NCBI GenBank assembly: GCA_002839795.1
Contig: PGYS01000011.1
Span: 1-46,303 of the forward strand
Source of the DNA: Ignavibacteriae bacterium HGW-Ignavibacteriae-3
GTDB lineage: Bacteria; Bacteroidota; Ignavibacteria; Ignavibacteriales; Melioribacteraceae
Length of the DNA: 46,303 nucleotides
Reading direction: 5' to 3'
Shown here: piece after piece, positions 1 through 8,161 of the stretch
Layout: each line of letters begins with the position of its first letter
Numbering within the stretch: the stretch's first letter is position 1
Made by a program: the position numbers and the translations under genes
Notes under the pieces: model-generated
What the model saw: only the letters and a program-made list of their open reading frames with translations
What the model was told of the DNA's origin: nothing
The model's database searches: none

Positions 1-2
1 AA

Positions 3-35
3 GGCAGGATTTTAGAAGCAGAAAAAGAAATGTAA
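3..35 (+). CDS. Possible C-terminal end of a gene entering from the left
   Basis: One plus-strand frame is open from the window edge and ends in GRILEAEKEM followed by TAA at 33-35. A strong hairpin terminator follows about 27 bases later, which fits the end of a rightward gene. Only ten residues are visible, so no family can be named and the reading frame itself is a guess. Confidence 0.3.
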   Translation, partial: GRILEAEKEM

Positions 36-61
36 TGGTTATATTCCAAATAATAGATGAC

Positions 62-92
62 AAAAAGAGGCGGCGTAGACCGCCTCTTTTTT
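62..92. terminator. Bidirectional rho-independent terminator
   Basis: AAGAGGCGG at 65-73 pairs with CCGCCTCTT at 80-88 around a six-base loop. Flanking A and T runs extend the stem to about 12 pairs and give a T-run on each strand. It sits between a possible rightward gene end and the leftward coaD gene, whose stop codon (91-93) lies in the T-run. It can therefore stop transcription from both sides. Confidence 0.85.
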
Positions 93-573
93 ATTTACGC
101 GGGAATTTTGTCTTTAATTTTTCAACAACAATCGAAGGAACGAATTCTGAAACATCCCCCTGGAACTGCGCCAGATTCCGGATAATCGTGGAATTGAGAT
201 AGGTATACCGTGCATGAGGCATCAGGAGGATAGTAGTAATATCTCCGGCGAGTTTCCTGTTCATTAACGCCATCTGAAATTCATATTCAAAATCGCTTAT
301 TGCCCTCAATCCGCGGATAATGCCTACTGCGCCGACATGTTTTGCATGATCCACGACCAATCCGTCGAAAGAGTCAACTACAACGCGACTGTAATTTTTA
401 AGACTTTCATTGAGCATCTCAACGCGTTCTTCCACGGAGAAGAGAGAAGTCTTTCCGGGATTTCTTGCCACTGTAATGTTTACCTGTTCGAATAACTCAA
501 CAGCGCGGCTCACAATATCTATATGCCCGTTAGTTACAGGATCGAATGTTCCGGGATAAATAACCTTTGCCAT
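91..573 (-). CDS. coaD: Phosphopantetheine adenylyltransferase
   Basis: This is the penultimate enzyme of coenzyme A synthesis, transferring AMP from ATP to 4'-phosphopantetheine to give dephospho-CoA in the cytosol. The 160-residue length matches the bacterial family. The N-terminus has YPGTFDPVTNGH, with the nucleotidyltransferase T/HxGH motif as TNGH at residues 14-17. IIRGLRAISDFEYE in the middle and LNSTIIRNLA near the end match the conserved phosphopantetheine- and ATP-binding segments. It is the last gene of a leftward series, 72 bases after rsmD. The rsmD-coaD pairing is common in bacteria. Confidence 0.96.
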   Translation of the reverse strand: MAKVIYPGTFDPVTNGHIDIVSRAVELFEQVNITVARNPGKTSLFSVEERVEMLNESLKNYSRVVVDSFDGLVVDHAKHVGAVGIIRGLRAISDFEYEFQMALMNRKLAGDITTILLMPHARYTYLNSTIIRNLAQFQGDVSEFVPSIVVEKLKTKFPRK

Positions 574-645
574 AATTACTCTTTTTTGTTAAACGATAAG
601 ATATAATACTTTGACTTAAATACAAAAATGCCGGACAGATAATAA

Positions 646-1209
646 TTATAATATTTCCTTATAATTTCCTTTGAAAAGATAGATCAAACTGTCCCCCAGC
701 CTTCTAAATGCCTCTTTTCCAAATGCCTCTTCATCTTTCTTTTTTGTTTGAACGGATCTTTCAACAAGAGCAATTCCATCCGGGCTTAAAAATTCCCTGT
801 CGAGAATATTTTTTACTGCACTATGGATATCATCCTTAAAAAAAGGTGGATCGGCAAGGATTAAATCATATTGTCCGTGATCGGCCAGTTTTGTGAATCT
901 GACGGCATCCATCCTGAAGACTTTGCATTCCTCATTAGCTCCGAGGGAGTTAATATTTTCCCCGAGCATTTTGGAAACGTGAAAATCTTTCTCGATAAAG
1001 TGGATTTCAGCGGCACCGCGGCTCAACGCTTCAAGACCAAGTGAACCGGAACCGGCATAAATATCTGCGACTTTCATTCCATCCAGATCAACGGAATGGA
1101 CCAGATAGTTGAATATCGCTTCTTTGTTTTTATCGGTTGTTGGGCGAACCAGCTTGGAATTTGGAAATTTAATAATACGTCCCTTGAATCTGCCGGCTAT
1201 GATTCTCAT
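646..1209 (-). CDS. rsmD: 16S rRNA (guanine(966)-N2)-methyltransferase RsmD
   Basis: This SAM-dependent enzyme methylates N2 of G966 in 16S rRNA during 30S assembly. Its 187 residues carry the family signature: RIIAGRFKGR at the N-terminus, VRPTTDKNKEAIFN, the SAM-binding loop DIYAGSGSLGLEALSRGA, and the catalytic motif IV as LADPPF. The start codon overlaps the stop of the upstream PilM-like gene by one base, so the two are probably translationally coupled. coaD follows downstream. Confidence 0.94.
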   Translation of the reverse strand: MRIIAGRFKGRIIKFPNSKLVRPTTDKNKEAIFNYLVHSVDLDGMKVADIYAGSGSLGLEALSRGAAEIHFIEKDFHVSKMLGENINSLGANEECKVFRMDAVRFTKLADHGQYDLILADPPFFKDDIHSAVKNILDREFLSPDGIALVERSVQTKKKDEEAFGKEAFRRLGDSLIYLFKGNYKEIL

Positions 1210-2132
1210 CAGACTATTCTTATCGCAATGCCTGTTGCGGCAGTGAAGGAATTGAACTTTAAACGGTACAAAGGATTATTAAGAATTACATCATCCGTCT
1301 TCAGCTGATCAAAAGGATTAACAATGCCTAATCCGGTTCCAAAAAAATCTTTCAGTTTATTCTCAAAATCGTCGGTCAGATCCTGTCCGTACAAAAGTAT
1401 TTTATTGAAATCACCCAGAGTAAGATTGAACTCATTTAATTTATTTACGGCGGTTGTAAGTTCTTCAAAAATCTTTTGAGAAGTGGAATCGAGTACTCTG
1501 AAATAAAAAGGGGAGGCTCCGTCCATCACAGAAATCGAAGAATACTTATGGTCGATATAAACACTTAATGAAATTTCATCCTGGTTTTTTTTCCCGTTCA
1601 AATTTAGAAATGCGTTGGAGGCAAGATGAGCATTATCGATATATTTAAGAACCAGAAAATTCTGTGTGCAAAATTTATTGATGGCGGCAACAAGGCTTTT
1701 ATCAACCGCAAAAACTATAGCGCTTTTTTCATGACGGACCTTGCTCTTATCAATTTCGATGTGCTGAATATAAAAATTATTGTGATCTGAGTCCGGGAAG
1801 AGAGTGGAGATTTCCCAGCGGAAATGCTCATGGAGATCTTTTTTGACGAGCGCATCATCATAAGGCACTTCAAATATTCTAAAAAAATTATTGGGGAGAG
1901 AGAAAGAAACGCTTTGCGCTTCGAGAGGTTTTTTTTTAATGATTTTATCGAATGAATACTGAAGTATGCTAATTAATTTACTTTCCGGAAAAGTTGAACT
2001 GAAATTTTCGGCATGTATCGTCTGATCCACATTTTCCAGATAAAATGAATCATCCTTAAAGCTGATTTCAATCAGTTGAAGTTTGGTTTCTGTTAAATTT
2101 ATGCCGGCATGATTTTTAAACACTATATACAA
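1209..2132 (-). CDS. PilM-like actin-fold protein (hypothetical)
   Basis: The 307-residue protein has no signal peptide or membrane segment. Its layout recalls the ASKHA/actin-like PilM (ComA) family of type IV pilus assembly. A SLPNNFFRIFEVPY segment is followed by an acidic helix containing HFRWEISTLFP, like the PilM 'SLP...wE...p' region. A later strand, SLSVYIDHKYSSISVMDG, resembles the second phosphate loop. Similarity is low, so the assignment is by fold pattern rather than clear homology. It lies directly after a ComEA-like gene, but no other pilus gene (pilN, pilO, pilQ) is present. A DUF3822-type actin-fold protein is an alternative. Confidence 0.5.
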   Translation of the reverse strand: MYIVFKNHAGINLTETKLQLIEISFKDDSFYLENVDQTIHAENFSSTFPESKLISILQYSFDKIIKKKPLEAQSVSFSLPNNFFRIFEVPYDDALVKKDLHEHFRWEISTLFPDSDHNNFYIQHIEIDKSKVRHEKSAIVFAVDKSLVAAINKFCTQNFLVLKYIDNAHLASNAFLNLNGKKNQDEISLSVYIDHKYSSISVMDGASPFYFRVLDSTSQKIFEELTTAVNKLNEFNLTLGDFNKILLYGQDLTDDFENKLKDFFGTGLGIVNPFDQLKTDDVILNNPLYRLKFNSFTAATGIAIRIV

Positions 2133-2147
2133 TATTCCTATTAATAA

Positions 2148-2657
2148 TCAATCCAAAGTAATAAGATTACGGATTTTATCAAGCTTCTTTATTCCAATCC
2201 CCTTGATATTCAATAATTCATTAATGGATTTAAATCCGCCTTTTTTGCTTCTATACTCAATGATAGCGGCGACACTTTTGGGTCCGAATCCCGGAAGCCG
2301 GTTTAATTCAGCGGCGCCGGCTTTATTTAAATTTATTTTCTTTAGTGAAGAGGAATTAATCTTTGATATTTTTCCGGAAAATTTCTCTTTTGTAAAATCC
2401 AAAAGTTCGGGTTGAGAAGCAATCTTTTTCTCTTGAAGATTACCGGTTGAATCTGCCATCCCCGGATCGCCCGAGGCGGCATTGAAGAGACTGTCTTCAA
2501 TTTTGTAGTTAAATTCGAGAAATGCCTTTTCATTTTTTTTGTCCTTTATGATATTTAGAGTTACGGCAATCACGCAGGCAAAAAGAATAAAGAAAACCAC
2601 ATTTGTTTCTGTGGCAGTAAAACCAAATTTTTTGGAGAATTTTTCAAGCGGGTTCAT
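2148..2657 (-). CDS. ComEA-like helix-hairpin-helix DNA-binding protein
   Basis: The 169-residue protein has one N-terminal membrane segment (about residues 17-37), a polar linker of about 60 residues, and a C-terminal pair of helix-hairpin-helix motifs. The motifs are recognisable as LNKAGAAELNRLPGFGPKSV and LLNIKGIGIKKLDKI. This is the ComEA architecture: a membrane-anchored periplasmic receptor that binds incoming double-stranded DNA during natural transformation. The same domain also occurs in proteins unrelated to competence. It starts 69 bases after dnaJ and is followed 15 bases later by the PilM-like gene. Confidence 0.8.
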   Translation of the reverse strand: MNPLEKFSKKFGFTATETNVVFFILFACVIAVTLNIIKDKKNEKAFLEFNYKIEDSLFNAASGDPGMADSTGNLQEKKIASQPELLDFTKEKFSGKISKINSSSLKKINLNKAGAAELNRLPGFGPKSVAAIIEYRSKKGGFKSINELLNIKGIGIKKLDKIRNLITLD

Positions 2658-2665
2658 CAGCCCCC

Positions 2666-2682
2666 CTATTAATTATTAATAG
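2666..2682. repeat. Short perfect inverted repeat between dnaJ and the comEA-like gene
   Basis: CTATTAA and TTAATAG flank three bases in the 69-base gap upstream of the comEA-like start, directly beside a run of six C. No T-run follows in either direction, so it is not a normal terminator. An operator for the downstream genes is possible. At this AT content, chance is also a real explanation. Confidence 0.3.
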
Positions 2683-2726
2683 ACTGAGATGACAAGAAAA
2701 ATCAAAAAAAGCAAGAACAAAGATTT

Positions 2727-3836
2727 TTAGTCAGAGACTTTCATATTGGGAAGTTTCTGAAGTTCCTTTAAAAGATCCTTTTCTTTAGAAGTAACATTTT
2801 TAGGTACATGAATATTAATCTTAACAAGTTGATCTCCGGCACCGTGACTGTTCAAGTGCTGAATACCCTTTTCACGCATTTTAAGAAATTTTCCGGATTG
2901 AGTGCCGGATTCAATTTTTAATTTTGCCCTTCCGTTCAAGGTCGGCACCTCAACCTCGGTGCCGAGCACCGCTTCGGGATAACTTATAAATAGCTCATAA
3001 ACAACATTATCTCCATCGCGAACGAAATATTGATGAGGAATCTCTTCAAAAAGTACAATTATATCTCCGGCTGTTCCGTTGTTCTTTCCGGCATTGCCTT
3101 CTCCGCGCAGAGTCATATAATTTCCGTCAAATACTCCGGCAGGAACATTAATCTTGATTGTTGTTTCATCATGAACGCGTCCATCGCCCGAACAATTGGA
3201 ACATGGTTCTGAGATTATTTTTCCGGTTCCGCTGCAGTTATTACAAGGGGCAATATTTACAAACTGTCCGAATATTGATTTTGAAACCTGCCGGATTTCA
3301 CCAGCGCCGTTACATATAGAACAGGTCTTGAATGCGGAGGAAGTCTTCGCGCCCGATCCGTTGCATGACGAACATTTACCATATTTTTTTATTTTGACTT
3401 TTTTTGTCGTTCCGGTTGCAATTTCCTCCAGAGTTAATTTCAGGGAAATTTTCAAATCAGTTCCCGGCTGACCGGTTGAGCGCTGTCTCGATCTCTGCTG
3501 CTGCGAACCTCCGAAGAAATCGTCAAAGATCGAAGATCCTCCGAATGATCCGCCGAAAATATCAGAGAAATGACTGAAAATATCATTCACATTTGTGAAT
3601 CCCGGATCGCCTTTTATGCCGCCGTGTCCGAAGCGATCATACTTTGCGCGTTTTTCATCATTATTAAGAACTTCATAGGCCTCTGCCGCTTCTTTAAAAT
3701 TATCCTCTGCCTGCTTATCGCCCGGATTTCTATCGGGATGAAACTGCATAGCCAGTTTTCTGTAGGCTTTTTTTATCTCATCTTTTGATGCAGTCTTACT
3801 AACGCCCAAAATTTCGTAATAATCTCTCTTTGTCAT
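2727..3836 (-). CDS. dnaJ: Chaperone DnaJ (Hsp40)
   Basis: This co-chaperone delivers substrates to DnaK and stimulates its ATPase. The 369 residues show the type I order: J domain with the HPD motif in [11 protein letters not shown], a Gly/Phe-rich stretch (about 70-120), four CxxCxGxG zinc repeats ([32 protein letters not shown]), then the C-terminal substrate-binding domain. It follows grpE by 12 bases in the hrcA-grpE-dnaJ arrangement. dnaK is not in the window. Confidence 0.97.
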   Translation of the reverse strand: MTKRDYYEILGVSKTASKDEIKKAYRKLAMQFHPDRNPGDKQAEDNFKEAAEAYEVLNNDEKRAKYDRFGHGGIKGDPGFTNVNDIFSHFSDIFGGSFGGSSIFDDFFGGSQQQRSRQRSTGQPGTDLKISLKLTLEEIATGTTKKVKIKKYGKCSSCNGSGAKTSSAFKTCSICNGAGEIRQVSKSIFGQFVNIAPCNNCSGTGKIISEPCSNCSGDGRVHDETTIKINVPAGVFDGNYMTLRGEGNAGKNNGTAGDIIVLFEEIPHQYFVRDGDNVVYELFISYPEAVLGTEVEVPTLNGRAKLKIESGTQSGKFLKMREKGIQHLNSHGAGDQLVKINIHVPKNVTSKEKDLLKELQKLPNMKVSD

Positions 3837-3848
3837 TAAAACTTTCCC

Positions 3849-4502
3849 TTAATCCTTCTTCGTTGAATTTTCATTATTATTTTCAAAATCACTTTTACTA
3901 TCCGGGCTTTCCATCTCCTGACTTACAATGACTTTGGCATGGCGAATTACACGGTCTTTATACATATAACCGGTTTCCAGAACATCCAATACAGTATGCG
4001 GAGGCACTCCTTCAGCGGGCTGCTGCATTAGGGCTTCATGAAAATGAACATCGAAAGGTTTACCTTTGGCCTCAATTTTTTTAACACCCTGAGCATCAAG
4101 TATTTTTCCGAATTTTTCGTAAACGAGAATTAAACCTTTTGCGGTGGAATCCGAATTTGCGGCCTCATCAATATGCGAGAGCGAGCGTTCGAGATCATCA
4201 TAAACTGTTAGAATGCTTCTTATAAAAGATTCCGCGGCATACTTTAAAATATTCAACTGATCATTTTCAGTTCTTCGTTTATAATTTTCAAATTCAGCCG
4301 CCTTTCTCAATAGCGCATCTTTTAATTCAGCGTTCTGCTTTTCGAGCTCTCCGATTCTTTCGGTATTTAATTCAGATAAATTTATTTCCTGAGCTTCTGA
4401 CGGAACATCTTTAGGCTGTTTGAAATTTTCTTCTCTTTCAACAGGTATATTATTATCATCCTTTTCGGAACTGTTCTGTTTATTCAATTTTCCATCTTCC
4501 AT
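3849..4502 (-). CDS. grpE: Nucleotide exchange factor GrpE
   Basis: GrpE releases ADP from DnaK and acts as a thermosensor. The 217 residues have a charged low-complexity N-terminus, a long coiled-coil helix (about residues 45-95, with EKQNAELKDALLRKAAEFEN), and the beta-wing signature DVHFHEALMQQP followed by VLETGYMYKDRVIRHAKVIV. It is slightly longer than the usual 180-200 residues because of the acidic N- and C-terminal extensions. It lies 9 bases after hrcA and 12 bases before dnaJ. Confidence 0.95.
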   Translation of the reverse strand: MEDGKLNKQNSSEKDDNNIPVEREENFKQPKDVPSEAQEINLSELNTERIGELEKQNAELKDALLRKAAEFENYKRRTENDQLNILKYAAESFIRSILTVYDDLERSLSHIDEAANSDSTAKGLILVYEKFGKILDAQGVKKIEAKGKPFDVHFHEALMQQPAEGVPPHTVLDVLETGYMYKDRVIRHAKVIVSQEMESPDSKSDFENNNENSTKKD

Positions 4503-4511
4503 TGTTAATGA

Positions 4512-5558
4512 TCATCTTTGTTTAGTTAATTCCTGCGTAAGTTGCTCGGCAATATAAACCACAGCAGCAACAATTTTGGAGTAATCCATTCTTTTAGGTC
4601 CCATAATACCAAGAGTACCGTACTGATCGCCTATCTTGTATTCCTTTGAAATCATACTGTAATCTGAAAGTTTTTCCTCTTTGATCTCCTGACCTATAGA
4701 TATTGAAACATCATCTTCAACGGGTAATTTCTTTTCGTCAAGAATGTGAATGATAATATCTTTATTTTCAATTAACTCTATCACACTCTGGAAATTCGAC
4801 AGATCCTCGAATTCAGGCTGCTTCAATATATTTTTTGTACCGGAAATTATAACTTTCTCGCTGCTTGTATCAGTGAATATTTTATCAACCGAATCCAGAA
4901 ACACGCGGATAATCGGCTGATATTTTCCCGAATCAAAATCTTTAACTCTGTCCTCAAGCGAACTGCGAATCTCCGAAAAGCGAAGACCAGTCAGTTTTTC
5001 ATTTAAAAATTGCTGAACTGTGGCAATCTGATCTTCCTGTACTTCAGCGTCTATCTCCAATGTTATTGTTTTAACCAGTCCCGATTGAACACTCACTACA
5101 ACCATAATTCTTGTAGAGGATAGCTGAACAATCTGGATTTTTTTAAGAACTGCCTGTTCAAATCTCGGATAAGTAACCAACGCCAACTGGTTGGTAAGAT
5201 CACTCAATATGCTTGAAGTGATTTTAAGCAGTTCTTCCGTCTGATTAAGTCCCGTCGCAAAATTTTCATCAATTATTTTTTTTGCGGATTTTTCCAGTTT
5301 AGGAGGATCCATTAATAAATCAACATAGAATCTGTATCCTTTATCCGTTGGAACTCTGCCCGCCGAGGTATGTGGATGATTCAAAAATCCCGACTCTTCA
5401 AGATCCGACATAATATTCCGTATCGAAGCCGGAGATAATCCGATATCGTACTTCTTCGAAATATTTCTGGAGCCTACCGGATTAGCTGTGAGAATAAATT
5501 GATGAATCACAAACCGCAGGATAGCTTTTTCCCTATCTTTTAACTGATATTCTAACAT
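4512..5558 (-). CDS. hrcA: Heat-inducible transcription repressor HrcA
   Basis: HrcA represses class I heat-shock genes and is kept folded by GroEL. The 348 residues contain the N-terminal winged helix with VGSRNISKKYDIGLSPASIR and IMSDLEESGFLNHPHTSAGR, which is diagnostic, then the GAF-like dimerisation domain, ending in GTLGIMGPKRMDYSKIVAAV. It is the first gene of the leftward heat-shock series. No canonical CIRCE operator is visible in the 172 bases upstream, and there is no clear Shine-Dalgarno before the ATG. Confidence 0.95.
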   Translation of the reverse strand: MLEYQLKDREKAILRFVIHQFILTANPVGSRNISKKYDIGLSPASIRNIMSDLEESGFLNHPHTSAGRVPTDKGYRFYVDLLMDPPKLEKSAKKIIDENFATGLNQTEELLKITSSILSDLTNQLALVTYPRFEQAVLKKIQIVQLSSTRIMVVVSVQSGLVKTITLEIDAEVQEDQIATVQQFLNEKLTGLRFSEIRSSLEDRVKDFDSGKYQPIIRVFLDSVDKIFTDTSSEKVIISGTKNILKQPEFEDLSNFQSVIELIENKDIIIHILDEKKLPVEDDVSISIGQEIKEEKLSDYSMISKEYKIGDQYGTLGIMGPKRMDYSKIVAAVVYIAEQLTQELTKQR

Positions 5559-5623
5559 GGCAGATCAAACATACTCATTTTTAGCGGGTTCAAAGTTATC
5601 AAAAAAATTGAAATTATTCACTG

Positions 5624-5640
5624 TAAGAATCATATTCTTA
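5624..5640. promoter_or_regulatory. Candidate operator in the hrcA-purM divergent region
   Basis: A perfect inverted repeat, TAAGAAT-CAT-ATTCTTA, lies 66-82 bases upstream of the hrcA start and about 90 bases upstream of the purM start. It does not match the CIRCE consensus (TTAGCACTC-N9-GAGTGCTAA). It may be an operator for either gene, or chance in AT-rich DNA. Confidence 0.3.
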
Positions 5641-5730
5641 ACATCCCTCTCCTTTATTGAGTTCACTGATAATTTTTCGCAAAAGATTTAAGTATATTTT
5701 GATTAGAAAAGCCTGAAAATTGGAGAAACT

Positions 5731-6716
5731 GTGTCGGAAAGTTATAAATCATCCGGTGTTAATATCCAGGCCGGAGACGAAACCGTTGAAAAGATTAAGT
5801 CACTTGCCAAATCTACTTTCAATAAAAATGTCCTGTCCGGCATCGGTCATTTCGGTGCATTTTACGGAATAGATCTGAATAGATGGAAAAATCCGGTCCT
5901 TGTCTCCAGTGTAGATGGAGTAGGCACTAAATTGAAAATCGCGTTCGCAATGGATAAGCACGATACTGTAGGACAGGATCTGGTAAATCACTGTGTTAAT
6001 GATATTGCGGTTTGCGGGGCGGAACCACAATATTTTATGGATTATCTTGCTTTCGGAAAACTTTTACCAGAGAAGGCCGAACAGATCATCAGGGGATTTT
6101 CGATTGCCTGCAGGGAAAATGGCGTTGCCCTGATCGGCGGTGAAACCGCCGAAATGAAAATGAGTATGATATGTCCGGAACGATTGTAGGCATTGTTGAA
6201 CGGGATAAAGTTATTGACGGAAAAAGTGTGAAAGCCGGTGATGTTCTTATTGGATTTAAATCTACCGGACTGCATACCAACGGTTACTCACTGGCGAGAA
6301 AAGTACTTCTTGAAAAATATTCCGTAAATGATAAACATGAATCGCTCTCCGGATCAATCGGTGATGAATTATTAAAAATTCATCTCTCCTATCTGAAATT
6401 GATCAAAGAACTAAAAGAAGAATTCAACATCCACGCCTTCTCTCATATTACAGGTGGTGGAATTATCGGAAATACAAAACGTGTTGTTCCGAAAAATCTT
6501 AAAATAAATATAGACTGGTCCAAATGGAGTGTCCCCGCAATTTTTAATCTGATCCGGGAAACCGGAAAAATTGATGAGGAAGAGATGAGAGAAGTTTTTA
6601 ATATGGGCATTGGACTAATAGCGATAATTGACAAGAATGATGCCGATGATATTCTGGGTTTTTGCGAAACTATTGGTAGTGACGGGATTGTTATAGGAGA
6701 TATATCAAATTTATAA
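5731..6716 (+). pseudogene. purM: Phosphoribosylformylglycinamidine cyclo-ligase, frame broken in the middle
   Basis: PurM closes the imidazole ring to form AIR in purine synthesis. The first part, from a GTG start after TTGGAG to the TAG at 6187-6189, has SSVDGVGTKLKIA, GQDLVNHCVNDI and GGETAEM. The second part, in another frame from about 6162 to 6716, continues with EYDMSGTIVGIVER and SHITGGGIIGN. In intact PurM, AEM is followed by about seven residues (PGMY...) before the DYD/EYD. Here only five bases (6157-6161) separate the two, so about 16 bases are missing and the frame shifts. Every other block is well preserved, so this is either a recent deletion or an assembly error in an otherwise functional gene. 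Confidence 0.9.
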
Positions 6717-6782
6717 ACGCTTTAATTATAATTTCAGCGTAATCATAAAAAGTTATTTTGAGCGTTTTCCAGAAAGGCATTT

Positions 6783-8141
6783 ATGTTTATCGACACACAC
6801 GCACACCTTTATTATCCGAACTTCAGCGGCGATGCAGATGAAGTGATTGAGCGAGCTAATTCAGCCGGTGTCGGTTTTATTATCGTCCCGGGTACGGATT
6901 TAGCAACATCCGTTCTGGCAATTGAATTAGCTGATAAGTATGAATGCATTTATGCCGCTGTCGGAGTTCACCCGCATGATTCAAAGGATTGGAACACTTC
7001 CATTATTGATGAGCTTGAAAAACTGGCGGCTCACAAAAAGGTCGTTGCTATCGGGGAGATAGGCCTTGATTATTATTATGATTTTTCTCCGAGGGACATT
7101 CAGATCAATGCTTTTGAGGATCAAATTCAATTGGCGCTTAAGCTTAATCTTCCTATAATCGTCCACAACCGCGAATCAAACGACGACATAATGAATTTCG
7201 CTCGTAAGTATAAAGACTCCGGGTTGAAAGCTCAATATCACTGTTTTGCAGGTTCAATTGAAGACGCGCGGGAACTGGTAGAAATGCATCACTACATTTC
7301 ATTTCCCGGAATTGTGACATTCAAGAATGCACAAAGCACTCGCAATGTTTTAAGCCGGATCGCAATTGAAAATTTACTTCTTGAAACAGATTCTCCTTTC
7401 ATGACGCCAATTCCTCATCGGGGCCAGCGCAATGAACCCTCTTACATAAATTTAGTCGCTGAAAAAATAGCAGAGGTTCATAACCTGACCGCGACAGATG
7501 TTGCAAGAGCAACTTCTTATAACGCATTTAAACTTTTTGGTATCGGTATGAAACCAGGGCTTAGCTTTACTTATCAAATCGGTCAATCGCTTTATATAAA
7601 TGTTACTAACAGATGCAACGCCGATTGTGTTTTCTGCGATCGTAAGGGAGAAGCGGTTATCAACGGCTACAGTTTAAAAATGTCTAAGTCTGAAGAACCG
7701 GATGCGGATATTTACATAAGTGAGATAGGTGATGCAAAACAATACAAGGAGATAGTTTTCTGCGGATACGGAGAACCGACTATCAGATGGGATGTTGTAA
7801 AACAGATTGCCAAATATGTTAAAGATAACGGCGGGCAGACACGCATGAATACAGACGGACACGGTAATTTCATCAATAAACGTGATATAACACCCGAACT
7901 GAAAGGACTTATTGATACTGTTTCGATCAGCCTTAACTCGACCGATCCGGAACAATATGGAAAGCTGATGCGCGTGGATCCCTCATTACACGGCGAGATG
8001 CTGGACTTTGCGAAAAAGGCGAAAGCTTATTCTCATGTTGTTCTTTCAATAGTCGGACTTAATGAAGTTGACTCCGAGACCGCTAAAAAATTTGTAACAA
8101 AAGAGGTAGGGGTTGATTTCCGCGAAAGAGAATATTTTTAA
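6783..8141 (+). CDS. TatD-family metal-dependent hydrolase fused to a radical SAM domain
   Basis: Residues 1 to about 255 form a TatD deoxyribonuclease-like TIM barrel: FIDTHAHLYYP with the metal-binding HxH, VGVHPHDS, AIGEIGLDYY, IVHNRES, YHCFAGS and LLETDSPFMTP. From about 265 to 452 the chain continues as a short radical SAM domain with VTNRCNADCVFC. The cluster cysteines are C278, C282 and C285 (CxxxCxxC), and FCGYGEPTIRW acts as the SAM-binding segment. The second half fits the 'TatD-associated radical SAM protein' family, usually a separate neighbouring gene. The substrate is unknown. The ATG lies 66 bases after purM. Both halves look intact. Confidence 0.88.
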   Translation: MFIDTHAHLYYPNFSGDADEVIERANSAGVGFIIVPGTDLATSVLAIELADKYECIYAAVGVHPHDSKDWNTSIIDELEKLAAHKKVVAIGEIGLDYYYDFSPRDIQINAFEDQIQLALKLNLPIIVHNRESNDDIMNFARKYKDSGLKAQYHCFAGSIEDARELVEMHHYISFPGIVTFKNAQSTRNVLSRIAIENLLLETDSPFMTPIPHRGQRNEPSYINLVAEKIAEVHNLTATDVARATSYNAFKLFGIGMKPGLSFTYQIGQSLYINVTNRCNADCVFCDRKGEAVINGYSLKMSKSEEPDADIYISEIGDAKQYKEIVFCGYGEPTIRWDVVKQIAKYVKDNGGQTRMNTDGHGNFINKRDITPELKGLIDTVSISLNSTDPEQYGKLMRVDPSLHGEMLDFAKKAKAYSHVVLSIVGLNEVDSETAKKFVTKEVGVDFREREYF

Positions 8142-8161
8142 CTCATATCTGGCATAAATTA

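Noticed and set aside
1096-1308. Plus-strand ORF of 70 codons
   Set aside because: It lies antisense across the end of the PilM-like gene and the start of rsmD, and has no recognisable motif or ribosome binding site.
6042-6275. Minus-strand ORF across the purM break
   Set aside because: It is the complement of well-conserved PurM sequence; its frame is open only by chance.
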